Assembly: GCA_041946825.1 (NCBI GenBank)
Contig: JBHGBD010000003.1
Location: 310,001 to 374,000, forward strand
DNA: 64,000 nt
From: CAZTHM01 sp041946825
GTDB lineage: Bacteria > Acidobacteriota > Terriglobia > UBA7540
Direction of reading: 5' to 3'
Made by a program: the position numbers and the translations under genes. The notes under the pieces are model-generated. The model ran no database searches. It was given only the letters and a program-made list of their open reading frames with translations, and was not told the origin of the DNA. Shown piece after piece: positions 26,144 through 35,618 of this stretch (the first letter of the stretch is position 1; each line of letters starts with the position of its first letter).

Positions 26144-27890
26144 CCAGCATCTCTTCGCGGATCAATTTGACAGGCGGGTAGCCAAAGCTGAGGAACCGTT
26201 CGTGAAACTCCTGAAGATTGAAGTTGTCACCGACTTTCTTCTTGTAATCCTCGCGCAATTTCAGGATCTGCAGTTTGCCAAGGGTATAGACGAGGTAAGT
26301 CGGGTCGGCCGTGCCGCGCATGGCCTCGCGCTCGGCGTTCACGCGCTCCAGGTAGCCTTCCTTTTCGAAGAACGCGATGCCCTCTTCAAGCGTCATGCCG
26401 CGCGTGTGCATGCGCAGCCCGACAATGTACCGGCAGAGACGCATCAACGCCGCGTGGAGCTGAAAGAGCAGGAGCTTCGGATCGCCTTCTCCGTAACCTT
26501 GTTCCAACATCATCTGTTCCGCGTAGTGCGCCCAACCCTCGGCGTTGGAGGAACAGCCCTCCAGCTTGCGGACTTTGGTGGGCGCCTTCATGACCCAGAG
26601 GAATTGCGTGTAATGCCCTGGAAAGACCTCGTGAATGGAGGTTCCCGGGATGGCATAGCGGCTGGAGAAACGAAGGTGCTGTTCCTTCTGCTCTTCGGTC
26701 CAGGCAGGATCCGGCAAGGTCACGTTGTAGAACGCTTGCGTGGACTTAGTTTCGAACGCGCCCGGGGTGTCCATCGAGGCAAACGTCAGCGCGCGCATGA
26801 AGGGCGGAGTCTCGACGACGCGCGGATTTTCGGGTGAAGGAATCGTCACGATCCGGTGCGAAACCACGAACTGCCGCAGATCGTCGAGGACTGCCTGGCT
26901 GTCGCTGAGGAGATGCGCGGCGTCGGGATGGTCGCGAGCCAAGTCTTCCAGAACCTGCGCTGCCGGTTTGGCCGGATCGATGAGGGCGGCGGTGTTCCGG
27001 AAATCCGCCTGGGTCTTGCGCAACTCGCGCCCGCCGAGGCTCAGCAGTTGGGCGATCGGCGTGTCAACCATTTCATCATAGAGAAGCTTTTTGCGATAGT
27101 TCGCTTCGCCGATCGCAAACGTACCGTGGGAGCGCGGAGCAAGGTCGGTCTTCAGGTATTGCAGGAAGTCTTCGTAGGCCTGGATCGCTTGCTGGTTGAC
27201 CTGTTGGAATCGAGTCACAAGACCGGCGTCCTGGGCGCCCGCCACGGCCTGGGGCAGATCCTTCTTGAGGAATTCGATTTCGGATTGCACCTGCCGAATC
27301 GCAATGGTCGTATAGATGGCAGGAGGATTCGAAACGTTCACACGGGCGTTGCGCAGAATCTCGGGTACGCGCTGTTCCCGCGCGATCAGCGAACGCAAGC
27401 GTTCATTCAGCGGAGCGAAGTCGCGCTGGATCAAAACGAACAGCGCCTGGCTGATGGTGCTGTTGTAATAATTGGGATCTCTCTCCCATGGGCGGAGCTG
27501 CGTGAGCTCGAGCAGGTGCCCGCGCATCGAGCCTTCGAGCAGACGGCTATCGAAGCGGTTATCCTTGCTGAGCGAAGTCCGGGGGACACGACTGAGGTCC
27601 GCGAGGCAGGCTTTGGTGCGAGCAATTTCGGCCTCGAATACGCGGCGCGAATAATCGGGCAGTTCCGCGTCGAATTCATGAAATCCCGCCCGAGTTGCGC
27701 TGGCCGGACGGAAGTGGTGGAAGCCATCAAAGTACTTGTCCACAAGCGCGGCAAACGCCTGATCCGCAGACGGCGCGGAAGTTGCGGCCTGCCCTGACGC
27801 CGCTCCTGCGCAAGGTGCCTTCAGGAGCACTGCCGCGACGAGCAGGGGAACCGGGGAAATCGTTTCCAATCTCGACGATTTTCGTATCAT
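26121..27890 (-). CDS. DUF885 family exported peptidase-like protein
   Basis: A 589-residue protein with an N-terminal signal (MIRKSSRLETISPVPLLVAA..., cleavage near GAASGQ). The family signature is intact: IPGTSIHEVFPGHYTQFLW gives HExxPGH, and GCSSNAEGWAHYAEQMML supplies the second Glu/His set expected of a zinc carboxypeptidase-like active site. The body is helical, with DKYFDGFHHFRPASATRAGFHEFD near the N-terminus. Substrates of DUF885 proteins are not established. It lies directly upstream of the M61 gene, overlapping by 23 bases, and 66 bases downstream of the S45 gene. Confidence 0.87.
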   Translation of the reverse strand: MIRKSSRLETISPVPLLVAAVLLKAPCAGAASGQAATSAPSADQAFAALVDKYFDGFHHFRPASATRAGFHEFDAELPDYSRRVFEAEIARTKACLADLSRVPRTSLSKDNRFDSRLLEGSMRGHLLELTQLRPWERDPNYYNSTISQALFVLIQRDFAPLNERLRSLIAREQRVPEILRNARVNVSNPPAIYTTIAIRQVQSEIEFLKKDLPQAVAGAQDAGLVTRFQQVNQQAIQAYEDFLQYLKTDLAPRSHGTFAIGEANYRKKLLYDEMVDTPIAQLLSLGGRELRKTQADFRNTAALIDPAKPAAQVLEDLARDHPDAAHLLSDSQAVLDDLRQFVVSHRIVTIPSPENPRVVETPPFMRALTFASMDTPGAFETKSTQAFYNVTLPDPAWTEEQKEQHLRFSSRYAIPGTSIHEVFPGHYTQFLWVMKAPTKVRKLEGCSSNAEGWAHYAEQMMLEQGYGEGDPKLLLFQLHAALMRLCRYIVGLRMHTRGMTLEEGIAFFEKEGYLERVNAEREAMRGTADPTYLVYTLGKLQILKLREDYKKKVGDNFNLQEFHERFLSFGYPPVKLIREEMLGDDSPTL

Positions 27891-27956
27891 CCGTTTTCCT
27901 GTCGCTCCAACAAATTGTGATTCAAACCTCGGAATACTTGCGGTTCGCGAAATCGC

Positions 27957-30410
27957 TCACGGTTTTCCGCTCGGCTCCATGACGAGTCTGTGAATTGCAT
28001 GCCTGTCAACTTGCTCGTCACCAAAAAGCATCGGCAAACTCCGGCCGCTGTGCCAGGCTTCAAACTGGTCCTTGAAGTAGGGGCTGAAGATCTGACCGGA
28101 TTCCCCGAGCGTAATATTCTGCACGGAATTTTCCAGGTCCGAGAAATCAATGACCATGCGCATCGACGGCCCGATTGATGGAGATGTCTGCTTGATGGTC
28201 GTCCGCGTTCCGGCCTGGGGGTACGGCCCGACATTCAGAATCCGTCCGAGCAGCCCCACGCTTCCCAATGGATGATGGAAGGTGAGCGGAATTGTGTTGC
28301 CCCATTTCCAGGCGGCGCGGTCACGGCTCCCAACTATTTCCGGAATCCGCCCAACGCCTTCCTCCAGGCTCCTGACCAGCGTAGCATGAAAATCCGCGTC
28401 GCCGGGGGGCAGCCAGCGAGCCAGATTTTTCTCCACGACATTTTCGAGGAACGTGCTACTCATCGGCCACGAGTAGCCGGAGAGATCATTGCCGAGCTTG
28501 GGCTTGAGAATCCGCTCGAGGAGAGCCCGGCGAGTTACTTCACAGACCAGAGTCGCGGCGGAATCGGCTTTGGCTTCGCCATCCCAGTTCGTGACCAAGG
28601 TCAGAGCGTATTGCGCATCGGGACTCTGGGGAGGGCGTTTTGCGGCCGCGGCAACCAACACCCTTGCCAGCCACACGTCTTCGAGCGTGTGAATATCCGA
28701 TTGGATCCGCAACATATCGGGAACGGTGAACGCGTTTCCGGCTTCGAGCAGTTGAGCGATGCGCGCGGTGCGGTAGGGGGCCTCCCACTGGCGGGTGAGG
28801 AAATACGGATAGTCGTCGGAAACCACGCGACCGTTGGCTGTGGCGATGATGCCGCCCGGGGGGTTAAAGGAATGGGGGAGATGTTCAAACGGAATGTAGC
28901 CTGTCCAGTCGTGCTCGTCTGTTGAACCCGGAACGGGTACGGTTCCGTCGCCATGTTTGCGGATGGGAACTCGCCCCGCGGCGTAATATCCGATGTTGCC
29001 CTCGACGTCGGCATACACGAAGTTCTGCATCGGCCCCGCGAATATACGCAAGGCGGCTACGAAGTCCTGCCAGTTCTGCGCGTGGTCAATCGCCCAGAAG
29101 GGAAATTGCAGGGCTCGGGGCTCAAGTGCGGTCCAGCGCAATGCCAGGCTGCGGCCCCTGTCGTCGGAAACGACGGGTCCGTGCCGTGTGACCCTGACCC
29201 GTAAGTGGAAGTCAGCCTGGTCGCGTACCTTGATGACCTCATCACGGACATCGGCGTCGACCCACGCGCGGTTATGACGGTACCTGTCCGGCTCTTGTAG
29301 GCTGAATTCCTCCGCGTACAGATCTTGGACATCGGGCGCGGTATTCGTGGCCCCCCAGGCGATGCGCTCGTTATGGCCGAGGATTACCGCGGGAAGTCCG
29401 GGAAAAGTCACGCCGGAGACATTCAGCCCGGATGCCTTCATATGAATCATGTACCAAACGCTCGGCACTCGGTGGCCGAGGTGAGGGTCGTTCGCCAAAA
29501 GTGGCTTACCAGACCGTGTGTGCGCGCCGCTCAGAACCCAGTTGTTGCTGCCGAGGCCTGCGGGCGAGTCCGACTCCGCGGACATCAGTGTTCGCAGCGC
29601 GAGATCAGACATCCAGTTGGGCGGCAGCCTCGCCTCCGGATGGCGCTTCGGAGCTGGAACCAGGTGAGGAATCGCTCCGGCGACGGGGCGGTCGAGCGCT
29701 GAATGATCGGGAAAGAGATCGGCGTAAAGCTCCGGAGCAACTTTGGCGCGGATGCGCTCGTGCATCAGTTCCTCCGGCCACGAGTGGCTCAGCGAGCGCG
29801 CCATGTTCAGAGCGATGGCGAAGGAGTCAGCCTCGAGCCAGGGGCGTGGACGATAACGGAGGATCAGGAACTCGATGGGAAGTCGGTTGTGACGGGAGCC
29901 CAGGAACGCATTGACGCCGCGCGCATAGGCGCGGAGCATTCGCTGCGAGCCGGCATCGAGCTCGGCGAAGGCGCGCTCGCAGACCTCCGGAAGTCCCAGC
30001 GTTCGACTCTCGATGTCGAGTTTCAGCGCGCTCTCGCCTAGAATTTCGGAGAGCTCACCGCGCGCATATCGCCGGCTCAGGTCCATCTGCCACAATCGGT
30101 CTTGGGCTGTCACAAATCCCTGCGCAAAGAGCACGTCTTCTTCGGAGGAGGCGCGAAGATGCGGAATGCCGTGGGCGTCTCGGAGGACTTCCACCCGCCC
30201 CGCCAATCCCGCCACCTTGATGGTGCCGTCAAGCTGGGGCAGGGAAACTTTTGCCCGCCAGTAGAGCCACGCCGCGACGGCGCCGGCCAGCCCGCACGCC
30301 AGAACAATCAGCGCAGCGACGACACGGACAATTGTGCGGAGTTGACGACGCGGAGTTTCCTGGGGTGACTTCGGCATGGAATCGAGGGATGTTACTCGAA
30401 TCTCCTCCAC
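27957..30410 (-). CDS. penicillin acylase family (S45) N-terminal nucleophile hydrolase
   Basis: An 817-residue self-processing amidase anchored by one helix (about residues 28-52). The alpha-subunit segment has EVLRDAHGIPHLRASSEEDVL and FVTAQDRLWQMDLSRRYARG. The nucleophile Ser follows Gly in PAGLGSNNWVLSGAHTRSGK, the autocleavage site, then LLANDPHLGHRVPSVWYMI. Family members hydrolyse amide bonds of acylated substrates such as acyl-homoserine lactones or beta-lactams; the substrate here cannot be told. The start is GTG 30410 or ATG 30377 (MPKSPQETPRRQ); neither has ideal spacing to GGAGGAG. First gene of the minus-strand hydrolase run. Confidence 0.9.
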   Translation of the reverse strand: MEEIRVTSLDSMPKSPQETPRRQLRTIVRVVAALIVLACGLAGAVAAWLYWRAKVSLPQLDGTIKVAGLAGRVEVLRDAHGIPHLRASSEEDVLFAQGFVTAQDRLWQMDLSRRYARGELSEILGESALKLDIESRTLGLPEVCERAFAELDAGSQRMLRAYARGVNAFLGSRHNRLPIEFLILRYRPRPWLEADSFAIALNMARSLSHSWPEELMHERIRAKVAPELYADLFPDHSALDRPVAGAIPHLVPAPKRHPEARLPPNWMSDLALRTLMSAESDSPAGLGSNNWVLSGAHTRSGKPLLANDPHLGHRVPSVWYMIHMKASGLNVSGVTFPGLPAVILGHNERIAWGATNTAPDVQDLYAEEFSLQEPDRYRHNRAWVDADVRDEVIKVRDQADFHLRVRVTRHGPVVSDDRGRSLALRWTALEPRALQFPFWAIDHAQNWQDFVAALRIFAGPMQNFVYADVEGNIGYYAAGRVPIRKHGDGTVPVPGSTDEHDWTGYIPFEHLPHSFNPPGGIIATANGRVVSDDYPYFLTRQWEAPYRTARIAQLLEAGNAFTVPDMLRIQSDIHTLEDVWLARVLVAAAAKRPPQSPDAQYALTLVTNWDGEAKADSAATLVCEVTRRALLERILKPKLGNDLSGYSWPMSSTFLENVVEKNLARWLPPGDADFHATLVRSLEEGVGRIPEIVGSRDRAAWKWGNTIPLTFHHPLGSVGLLGRILNVGPYPQAGTRTTIKQTSPSIGPSMRMVIDFSDLENSVQNITLGESGQIFSPYFKDQFEAWHSGRSLPMLFGDEQVDRHAIHRLVMEPSGKP

Positions 30411-30471
30411 GCTTCAACGGAAGGCGCGGGGGCGGATGCTGAGGCCGGAGCGGTGGCAACACAGGCGGGCC

Positions 30472-30499
30472 TTGTGCGGATGCCTGTGCAAGGTATAAT
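30472..30499 (+). promoter_or_regulatory. promoter for the propeller-SpoIIE gene
   Basis: A perfect TATAAT at 30494-30499 with TTGTGC at 30472-30477, 16 bases apart. The expected transcript start lies only about 17 bases before the ATG at 30523, and no Shine-Dalgarno site is visible, so the leader is very short. The divergent S45 gene starts at 30410. Confidence 0.55.
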
Positions 30500-30522
30500 C
30501 AACCGCGCCGACGCGCTGCCGT

Positions 30523-33500
30523 ATGGCCCAAAGACTCCGACTCCCGGCGTTCTCCTTCACATTCCTGCTGGCTGGCGGCATTGTTGCCCTCCTCGTCGCC
30601 GCCTGTCTCATCTGGGCATCTCTGACCGCTCCTCTCAATTCACGCATGCCCGTGATTTCGCCCGACGGGCGACAGTTCGCCTACTTCGACTTCGTTGACG
30701 GTGAGCGTCTGGTGCCCGGCACGGATGCCGATTTGATTGTATCCACGACCGACGGAAGGATCAGAGGCCGTTTTCGATTGCCTCCCGGCCCCATCCAGTG
30801 GTCCAACGCTGGCCACCTGGCCGTGATTGATGCAAGTAGCGGCGAGGCGAGACTCATCGTCAACACCGAAGAGCGGCCCCTGATTCTGGCTCAAATCCAG
30901 CCCCTCCCGGGAAGGGAGCTTGCGTGGTCTCGCGATGGCAACCGACTGGCCTTCGTCCGCGCCGGGGACTCGGGGGAGCAGTTGACGATTTATGACATCC
31001 AGCAGTCAGCCTCGCTGCCGGTTCCCTTTCCTCCCGAGACTCGCTGGAGCAACGCCCGGATCTTGAGCTGGTCGCCGGGCGGCGAGGCCCTTTACCTCCT
31101 TAACGAAATCGGCAGGGAAACTGCGCTGGTTCGGGTGTCAGTTCAGACTGGAAGAGTCCAGGAAATAGCGCGCGGCTTCGAGCCCGGGAAAGGAACTCCT
31201 CCCGGACTGCCCTCGCTTTCGCCGGAGGGAAGCAAGGTCTATCTTCCCCCGCCGCGCAACGCCGTTATTGACTCTGAAACCAGCCAGACGATCTGGACGC
31301 TCCCGGAAGGAGGAAGGGTTCTCTGGTCCGCGTGGTCTGGAGACGGCCGCCAGCTTTTCTATTTTCTCTCTTCCGATCCCGCGCAGATCGTCTCCCACGA
31401 CTTTGCAAGTTCCTTCGATCAGGTCGTGGCTTCCGGCATTCGGGCGAATGGGTTCTTCTCCGCCGACGGGCGAAGCTACTTCTTCCGCGCTCCGGAGGAG
31501 GCCGTGCCCGGTGGCTCGTGGCAGAAGGTGCGGGAGTGGCTGGCGAGCTCGTGGGGGTGGCAGCAGGCCGACCTCTCTCCGGAGGCTGTACACGATTTGG
31601 GCCGCGTCGAAATCTGGCCCTGGCAGCAGACCTTCGATGCCGGAGTCCTGGCACGCCGGGATCGTTACACGGGAATTCATTTTGGTCTGTACGAGGCCGA
31701 CGGGCGCTTGTTCGACGAGCTCCCTCTTCCGACCGCGCGTGAGGACCTTCTCCGTCAAACCAGGAGCCATCGCCTGATCTTCCTGAGCGTTGCGCTTTAC
31801 CTCGTAATGGCCGTGTGGCTGTTGCGGGCGCATCGCGGCAATCACGCCGTTGTCGCTTTCTACATGCTCACGCTCCTTTTGATGGTTTTGTTCGTGAGCC
31901 AGTCGCTAGCCCGCTCGGGCACCGGCACACGCCCTTCCCCGTTTGTAATCACCCCGGCGGAAGCGCAGTGGCTGGCAGCCTGGACGATGCCCACGCTCCC
32001 GGCACTTCTGGTCCAAGCGGGGAACGGCCTCGCCATCCTGTTCTGGGCTTTGTTGCCGCTGGCAGTGATACACCTGGCGATGGTCTTTCCGCAGGAGAAT
32101 CCGGTATTCATGCGGAGACGGCCGCTCAAATGGGCGGCTTATGGAGTGGGCTTGCTGCCGGTGCTGGTGATTCTGGCCGAGGCCGCTCCGGCGCAGCCGG
32201 TGAGCGGGGCTCTGCGAGTTTTGCTCGTTCTGGCCGGACTTGTCGCGGCCGTGGCCTGGACTCTGACGCTGTTCATCAACTACCGCTGGGGATCTGACAA
32301 ACGCAGCCGCAGCCAGATTCCCTGGCTGGCGACGGCGTCGGTGGTGGCGGCGGCGGGCGGAGTCATGTACGCGATCACCTCGGGCGACTCCACGGGGGCA
32401 AGGCCGCAGGACGTGATCCACTCGACAGGGCTTTTCCTGATGCTTTGGACAGCGCCGCCTTGTGCCGCCTACGCGCTGATCGTCGAGAAACCTTACCGGC
32501 TTCGTCTTCTGTCGCGGCGCGCTTTGCGCAACGCCCTCATGGCACTTCCTGTCTTGCTGGCCTTCGCGCTGCTGTGGGCGGGAATCAGCTGGCTGGTGAC
32601 GGCGGCCTTCTTTGCGCTGTCGGCGCCCGTCATCACGCTGGCGGTCGTCATGGCCATCCTGCTCGCCATGCCATTCCGGGGACGATTGCGAGACCTCGTG
32701 GAGCGGGCGGTTGATCGCGAGGCGTACGAATCTCGTGAGAGCCTGATGGACTTCGCCCGAGGCTTGCCGCACCTTCTGGACCAGCGGACGCTGGCGACTT
32801 CGCTCGAGGCGACCCTGACGAAGGCGATGGGCGCGCGCTGGCATTACCTCTACCTGCTCGACCGGCACACGAAGAAGCTGCGCCTTCAGCCGGGAAGGTC
32901 GCCGTTGTCGGGCGGAGCCATCAGCGTCGAGTTCGATCTCGACGAGCCTTTGTGCCGCTTCCTGCTCGAGAAAGACCGCCCATTCGAAGTGGAGGTTTCG
33001 CCTTACAGCCCTGAGCTCATTACGGTCTTCCGGAGCGCCGCGGATCGCCTGGGCACGCTGCAGGCTGCGGTCATCGTGGGGTTGAAGCGGCGGCACGAAT
33101 TGCTGGGACTGCTGGTGCTGGGCAACAAGCGTTCGAAGGATTTCTACGACGCGGAGGATCTGGAATTGCTGAAGATTGTCGCCCGCGAGGCCTCCGCCGC
33201 CGTCGAGAACATCGACCTCTTTGACGAGCTGGCGCGCGACCGCGCGATCCAGAAAGAATTGGAAGACGCCGCCGACGTGCAGGCGCAGCTCTTTCCCGCC
33301 GACACGCCGCGGCTCGAGAGCGCGCAAGTCACCGGGCGCTGTATCCCCTCGCGCGCGGCCTGCGGCGACTTTTACGATTTCCTCGAGTTGCCGGGAGGCA
33401 AGACCGGAATCGTCATCGGCGATGTTTCGGGAAGGGGAATGGCGGCGTCGCTGCTGATGGCCAGCGTGCAGGGGTTGCTGCGAACCCAGGCTCCGACCGC

Positions 33501-33972
33501 GACGAATCTTGGCCAGTTGGTGCGCAAGGTTAACCAGCACCTGCACACGTCGCTGGGGGGGGCTCGGTTCTGCATGCTCTTCTTCGGCGTTTACGACGAC
33601 GCCCGCCGGCACCTGCAGTTCTTCAACGCCGGCTACCCGCCTCCTCTGGTCTTGACGGCCGGCGGCGTCAAGTTTTTGGAGGCTACAGGCCTGCCGCTTG
33701 GCTTGTTTGGAGAGATTTCGCACTGGCCGCGGGGCGAGGTCCTGGCGCCGGGCGCGGTTCTGGTCCTTTATTCCGACGGCGTCACCGGCGCCCGCAATCT
33801 GCGCGGCGAGAACTTCGGCGTGGAGCGCCTCGCGGAGGCGGTCGCCCGCGCTCGCGACGAGGATGCCGAGCGCCTGATGGCCAGGGTCCTGGCCGAAGTT
33901 CGCGATTTCGAAGGCGGGGTCCCGCTCGAGGACGACCAGACGCTGATTGTGCTGCGAATGAATGGTCCCTAG
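30523..33972 (+). CDS. membrane receptor-phosphatase: beta-propeller, multi-helix membrane region, GAF, SpoIIE
   Basis: An 1149-residue protein. Residues about 10-33 form a first membrane helix. About 40-400 carry TolB/WD40-like propeller strands (PVISPDGRQFAYFDF, LAWSRDGNRLAFVRAGDSGE, ILSWSPGGEALYLLNE) and would lie outside the cytoplasm. About 420-720 hold seven or more membrane helices. A GAF domain (about 745-905, ARWHYLYLLDRHTKKL) and a PPM/SpoIIE phosphatase (about 920-1146) with CGDFYDF, GDVSGRGMAASL, LYSDGVTGARN and DDQTLIVL follow. The layout suggests outside sensing coupled to dephosphorylation of a partner-switch protein. The M20 gene follows after 25 bases. Confidence 0.85.
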   Translation: MAQRLRLPAFSFTFLLAGGIVALLVAACLIWASLTAPLNSRMPVISPDGRQFAYFDFVDGERLVPGTDADLIVSTTDGRIRGRFRLPPGPIQWSNAGHLAVIDASSGEARLIVNTEERPLILAQIQPLPGRELAWSRDGNRLAFVRAGDSGEQLTIYDIQQSASLPVPFPPETRWSNARILSWSPGGEALYLLNEIGRETALVRVSVQTGRVQEIARGFEPGKGTPPGLPSLSPEGSKVYLPPPRNAVIDSETSQTIWTLPEGGRVLWSAWSGDGRQLFYFLSSDPAQIVSHDFASSFDQVVASGIRANGFFSADGRSYFFRAPEEAVPGGSWQKVREWLASSWGWQQADLSPEAVHDLGRVEIWPWQQTFDAGVLARRDRYTGIHFGLYEADGRLFDELPLPTAREDLLRQTRSHRLIFLSVALYLVMAVWLLRAHRGNHAVVAFYMLTLLLMVLFVSQSLARSGTGTRPSPFVITPAEAQWLAAWTMPTLPALLVQAGNGLAILFWALLPLAVIHLAMVFPQENPVFMRRRPLKWAAYGVGLLPVLVILAEAAPAQPVSGALRVLLVLAGLVAAVAWTLTLFINYRWGSDKRSRSQIPWLATASVVAAAGGVMYAITSGDSTGARPQDVIHSTGLFLMLWTAPPCAAYALIVEKPYRLRLLSRRALRNALMALPVLLAFALLWAGISWLVTAAFFALSAPVITLAVVMAILLAMPFRGRLRDLVERAVDREAYESRESLMDFARGLPHLLDQRTLATSLEATLTKAMGARWHYLYLLDRHTKKLRLQPGRSPLSGGAISVEFDLDEPLCRFLLEKDRPFEVEVSPYSPELITVFRSAADRLGTLQAAVIVGLKRRHELLGLLVLGNKRSKDFYDAEDLELLKIVAREASAAVENIDLFDELARDRAIQKELEDAADVQAQLFPADTPRLESAQVTGRCIPSRAACGDFYDFLELPGGKTGIVIGDVSGRGMAASLLMASVQGLLRTQAPTATNLGQLVRKVNQHLHTSLGGARFCMLFFGVYDDARRHLQFFNAGYPPPLVLTAGGVKFLEATGLPLGLFGEISHWPRGEVLAPGAVLVLYSDGVTGARNLRGENFGVERLAEAVARARDEDAERLMARVLAEVRDFEGGVPLEDDQTLIVLRMNGP

Positions 33973-33997
33973 CTGGCGGGCCCCGGACGGAACGATC

Positions 33998-35149
33998 ATG
34001 ATCGACCTTCACCAGGTCGTTGGCATTCTTTCTAATTTAGTCAACATTGAATCAGTTAATCCTGATTTGGTGCCGGGCGGGAAGGGCGAGGAGACGATCG
34101 CGCGTCACGTGGCCGGCATCCTCCAATCCGCCGGGCTGGAGGTGCGGCTCCAGGAAACGGGCCCGGGCCGGCTCAACGTCCTCGGCGTGCTGAGAGGCAA
34201 GGGCGGCGGGCGCAGCCTGATGCTCAACGGCCACCTCGATACGGTGGGCGTGGCGGGGATGGAGGCGCCCTTCACCGCGCGCCTCGAGAACGGGCTGCTT
34301 TACGGGCGCGGCGCCCAGGACATGAAGGGCGGGGTGGCCGCCGCGCTCGCGGCCGTCCTGTGGATTGCCAGGAATACGAGTTTGCATGGCGACCTGGTTC
34401 TGGCCGGCGTCGCGGACGAGGAGTACCAGAGCGCCGGCACGCGCGCCCTATTGGAGAGCGGCGTCCGGACTGACGCCGCGATCGTCATGGAACCGACGGG
34501 CCTCGAAGTGGCCACCGCTCACAAGGGATTCGCCTGGGCCGAGGTCGAAACTCTCGGCCGAGCCGCCCACGGCAGCCGCCCCGAAGAAGGCCGCGACGCC
34601 ATTGCCTTCATGGGGCGCGTCCTCGTGGAAATCGAGCGCCTGCAAGCGAGCCTGAACGCCGGCCCGCGGCACCCCCTCCTGGGATGCGGTTCCGTCCACG
34701 CCTCGCTGATTTCTGGCGGCCAGGAACTTTCCAGCTATCCCGCCCGCTGCCGGTTGAGCCTCGAACGGCGCCTGGTGCCGGGCGAGGGCGCGACGGCGCT
34801 TGAGCGCGAGTTGCAGGAGATCGTCTCCCGGCTCTCCGCGCGGGACCCGCAATTCCAGGCGCGGATCACGCCAGGGTATTCGGCGCAAGCTCTCGAAACC
34901 CCGCGCGACACCGCCATCGTCCAGTCTCTGCGCCGGGCCTCGCAAGGCGTTCTGGGCCGCGAAGCGCCGCTCGGAACGCAGACCTTCTGGACCGACGCGG
35001 CGCTGCTCAGCGAGGCGGGAATTCCCAGTGTCCTGTTCGGGCCGGGCGGCGCAGGGCTGCACTCCGCCTGCGAATATGTGCGACTCGATCAAGTCCTACA
35101 GTGCGCCGAAATCCTGGCCGCCTGCGCGCGCGACTTCTGCGGAGCCTGA
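33998..35149 (+). CDS. M20 family metallopeptidase (ArgE/DapE-like deacylase)
   Basis: A cytoplasmic di-zinc hydrolase of 383 residues from ATG 33998. The N-terminus IDLHQVVGILSNLVNIESVN is followed by the metal-binding LMLNGHLDTVGVAGM, GRGAQDMKGGVAAALAAVL, the catalytic Glu pair in LAGVADEEYQSAGTRALLE, and the C-terminal metal ligand in FGPGGAGLHSACEYVRLD. This set fits ArgE/DapE/acetylornithine deacetylase-type enzymes, but the substrate cannot be fixed from sequence. It follows the propeller-SpoIIE gene by 25 bases, so cotranscription is likely. Confidence 0.87.
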   Translation: MIDLHQVVGILSNLVNIESVNPDLVPGGKGEETIARHVAGILQSAGLEVRLQETGPGRLNVLGVLRGKGGGRSLMLNGHLDTVGVAGMEAPFTARLENGLLYGRGAQDMKGGVAAALAAVLWIARNTSLHGDLVLAGVADEEYQSAGTRALLESGVRTDAAIVMEPTGLEVATAHKGFAWAEVETLGRAAHGSRPEEGRDAIAFMGRVLVEIERLQASLNAGPRHPLLGCGSVHASLISGGQELSSYPARCRLSLERRLVPGEGATALERELQEIVSRLSARDPQFQARITPGYSAQALETPRDTAIVQSLRRASQGVLGREAPLGTQTFWTDAALLSEAGIPSVLFGPGGAGLHSACEYVRLDQVLQCAEILAACARDFCGA

Positions 35150-35618
35150 AGCAAGGCGCCACTCCCCTGGCAATCCGGCAGAATCCCTCCCCGAGAGATC
35201 GCCCTTTTTCTCTTAACCCCCTTATTTTTCTTATATATTCCGGCTTTTGTGGTGAGATCCTTTATTTTCAGTAACATTCCGGCGTCGTTCCGGGTTTTCT
35301 GAAGTAACTTTATTTTTCGGCATCCGGCCCCAGGTCCCGCCCCCTCGCACGTTACCGCGAACCACCCGCGATCCACAGCTCATAATCTAGCCTCTCGCCA
35401 GAAGATGTGAGCCTAGCACATTTGCCTAGATTCGTCAAGGGGGAAAATTGTCCGAGAGGGGGCTTGAACCTGGCGACGAAGTGTTTTAGAGTATGCGGCC
35501 AGTGGAAGAGGCACCTACGGCATACGCGAGCCGACGCGGCGGAGTGGGAGGGGCCATTCAAGGGCAAGGAGTCGAGTCGGCTGGCTGGGAAACAACCGCG
35601 CCATTATTTCCAAAAGGG
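35150..35618. other. long non-coding leader before the minor-pilin operon
   Basis: About 470 bases without a convincing gene. The left part is T-rich on the plus strand (35204-35320) and contains TATATT at 35234-35239 without a good -35. I looked for a cyclic-di-GMP riboswitch and for a tRNA and found neither core. The final bases, caaaagggatg, supply the ribosome binding site of the first pilin gene. Confidence 0.5.

Noticed and set aside
31906..33999. A 697-codon open frame on the minus strand opposite the propeller-SpoIIE gene
   Set aside because: It is antisense to a gene with clear domains, is Arg/Gln/His-rich, and shows no motif. High G+C makes long antisense frames common.
35089..35376. 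A 95-codon minus-strand frame overlapping the end of the M20 gene
   Set aside because: It runs through the 3' end of the well-supported M20 gene and has no family resemblance.
35440..35500. tRNA-like text (tgtccgagaggggg) before the pilin operon
   Set aside because: It has no T-loop GTTCGAATCC, no anticodon stem and no matching acceptor stem.
35150..35618. Cyclic-di-GMP riboswitch in the pilin leader
   Set aside because: The conserved core elements of the GEMM class are not present.
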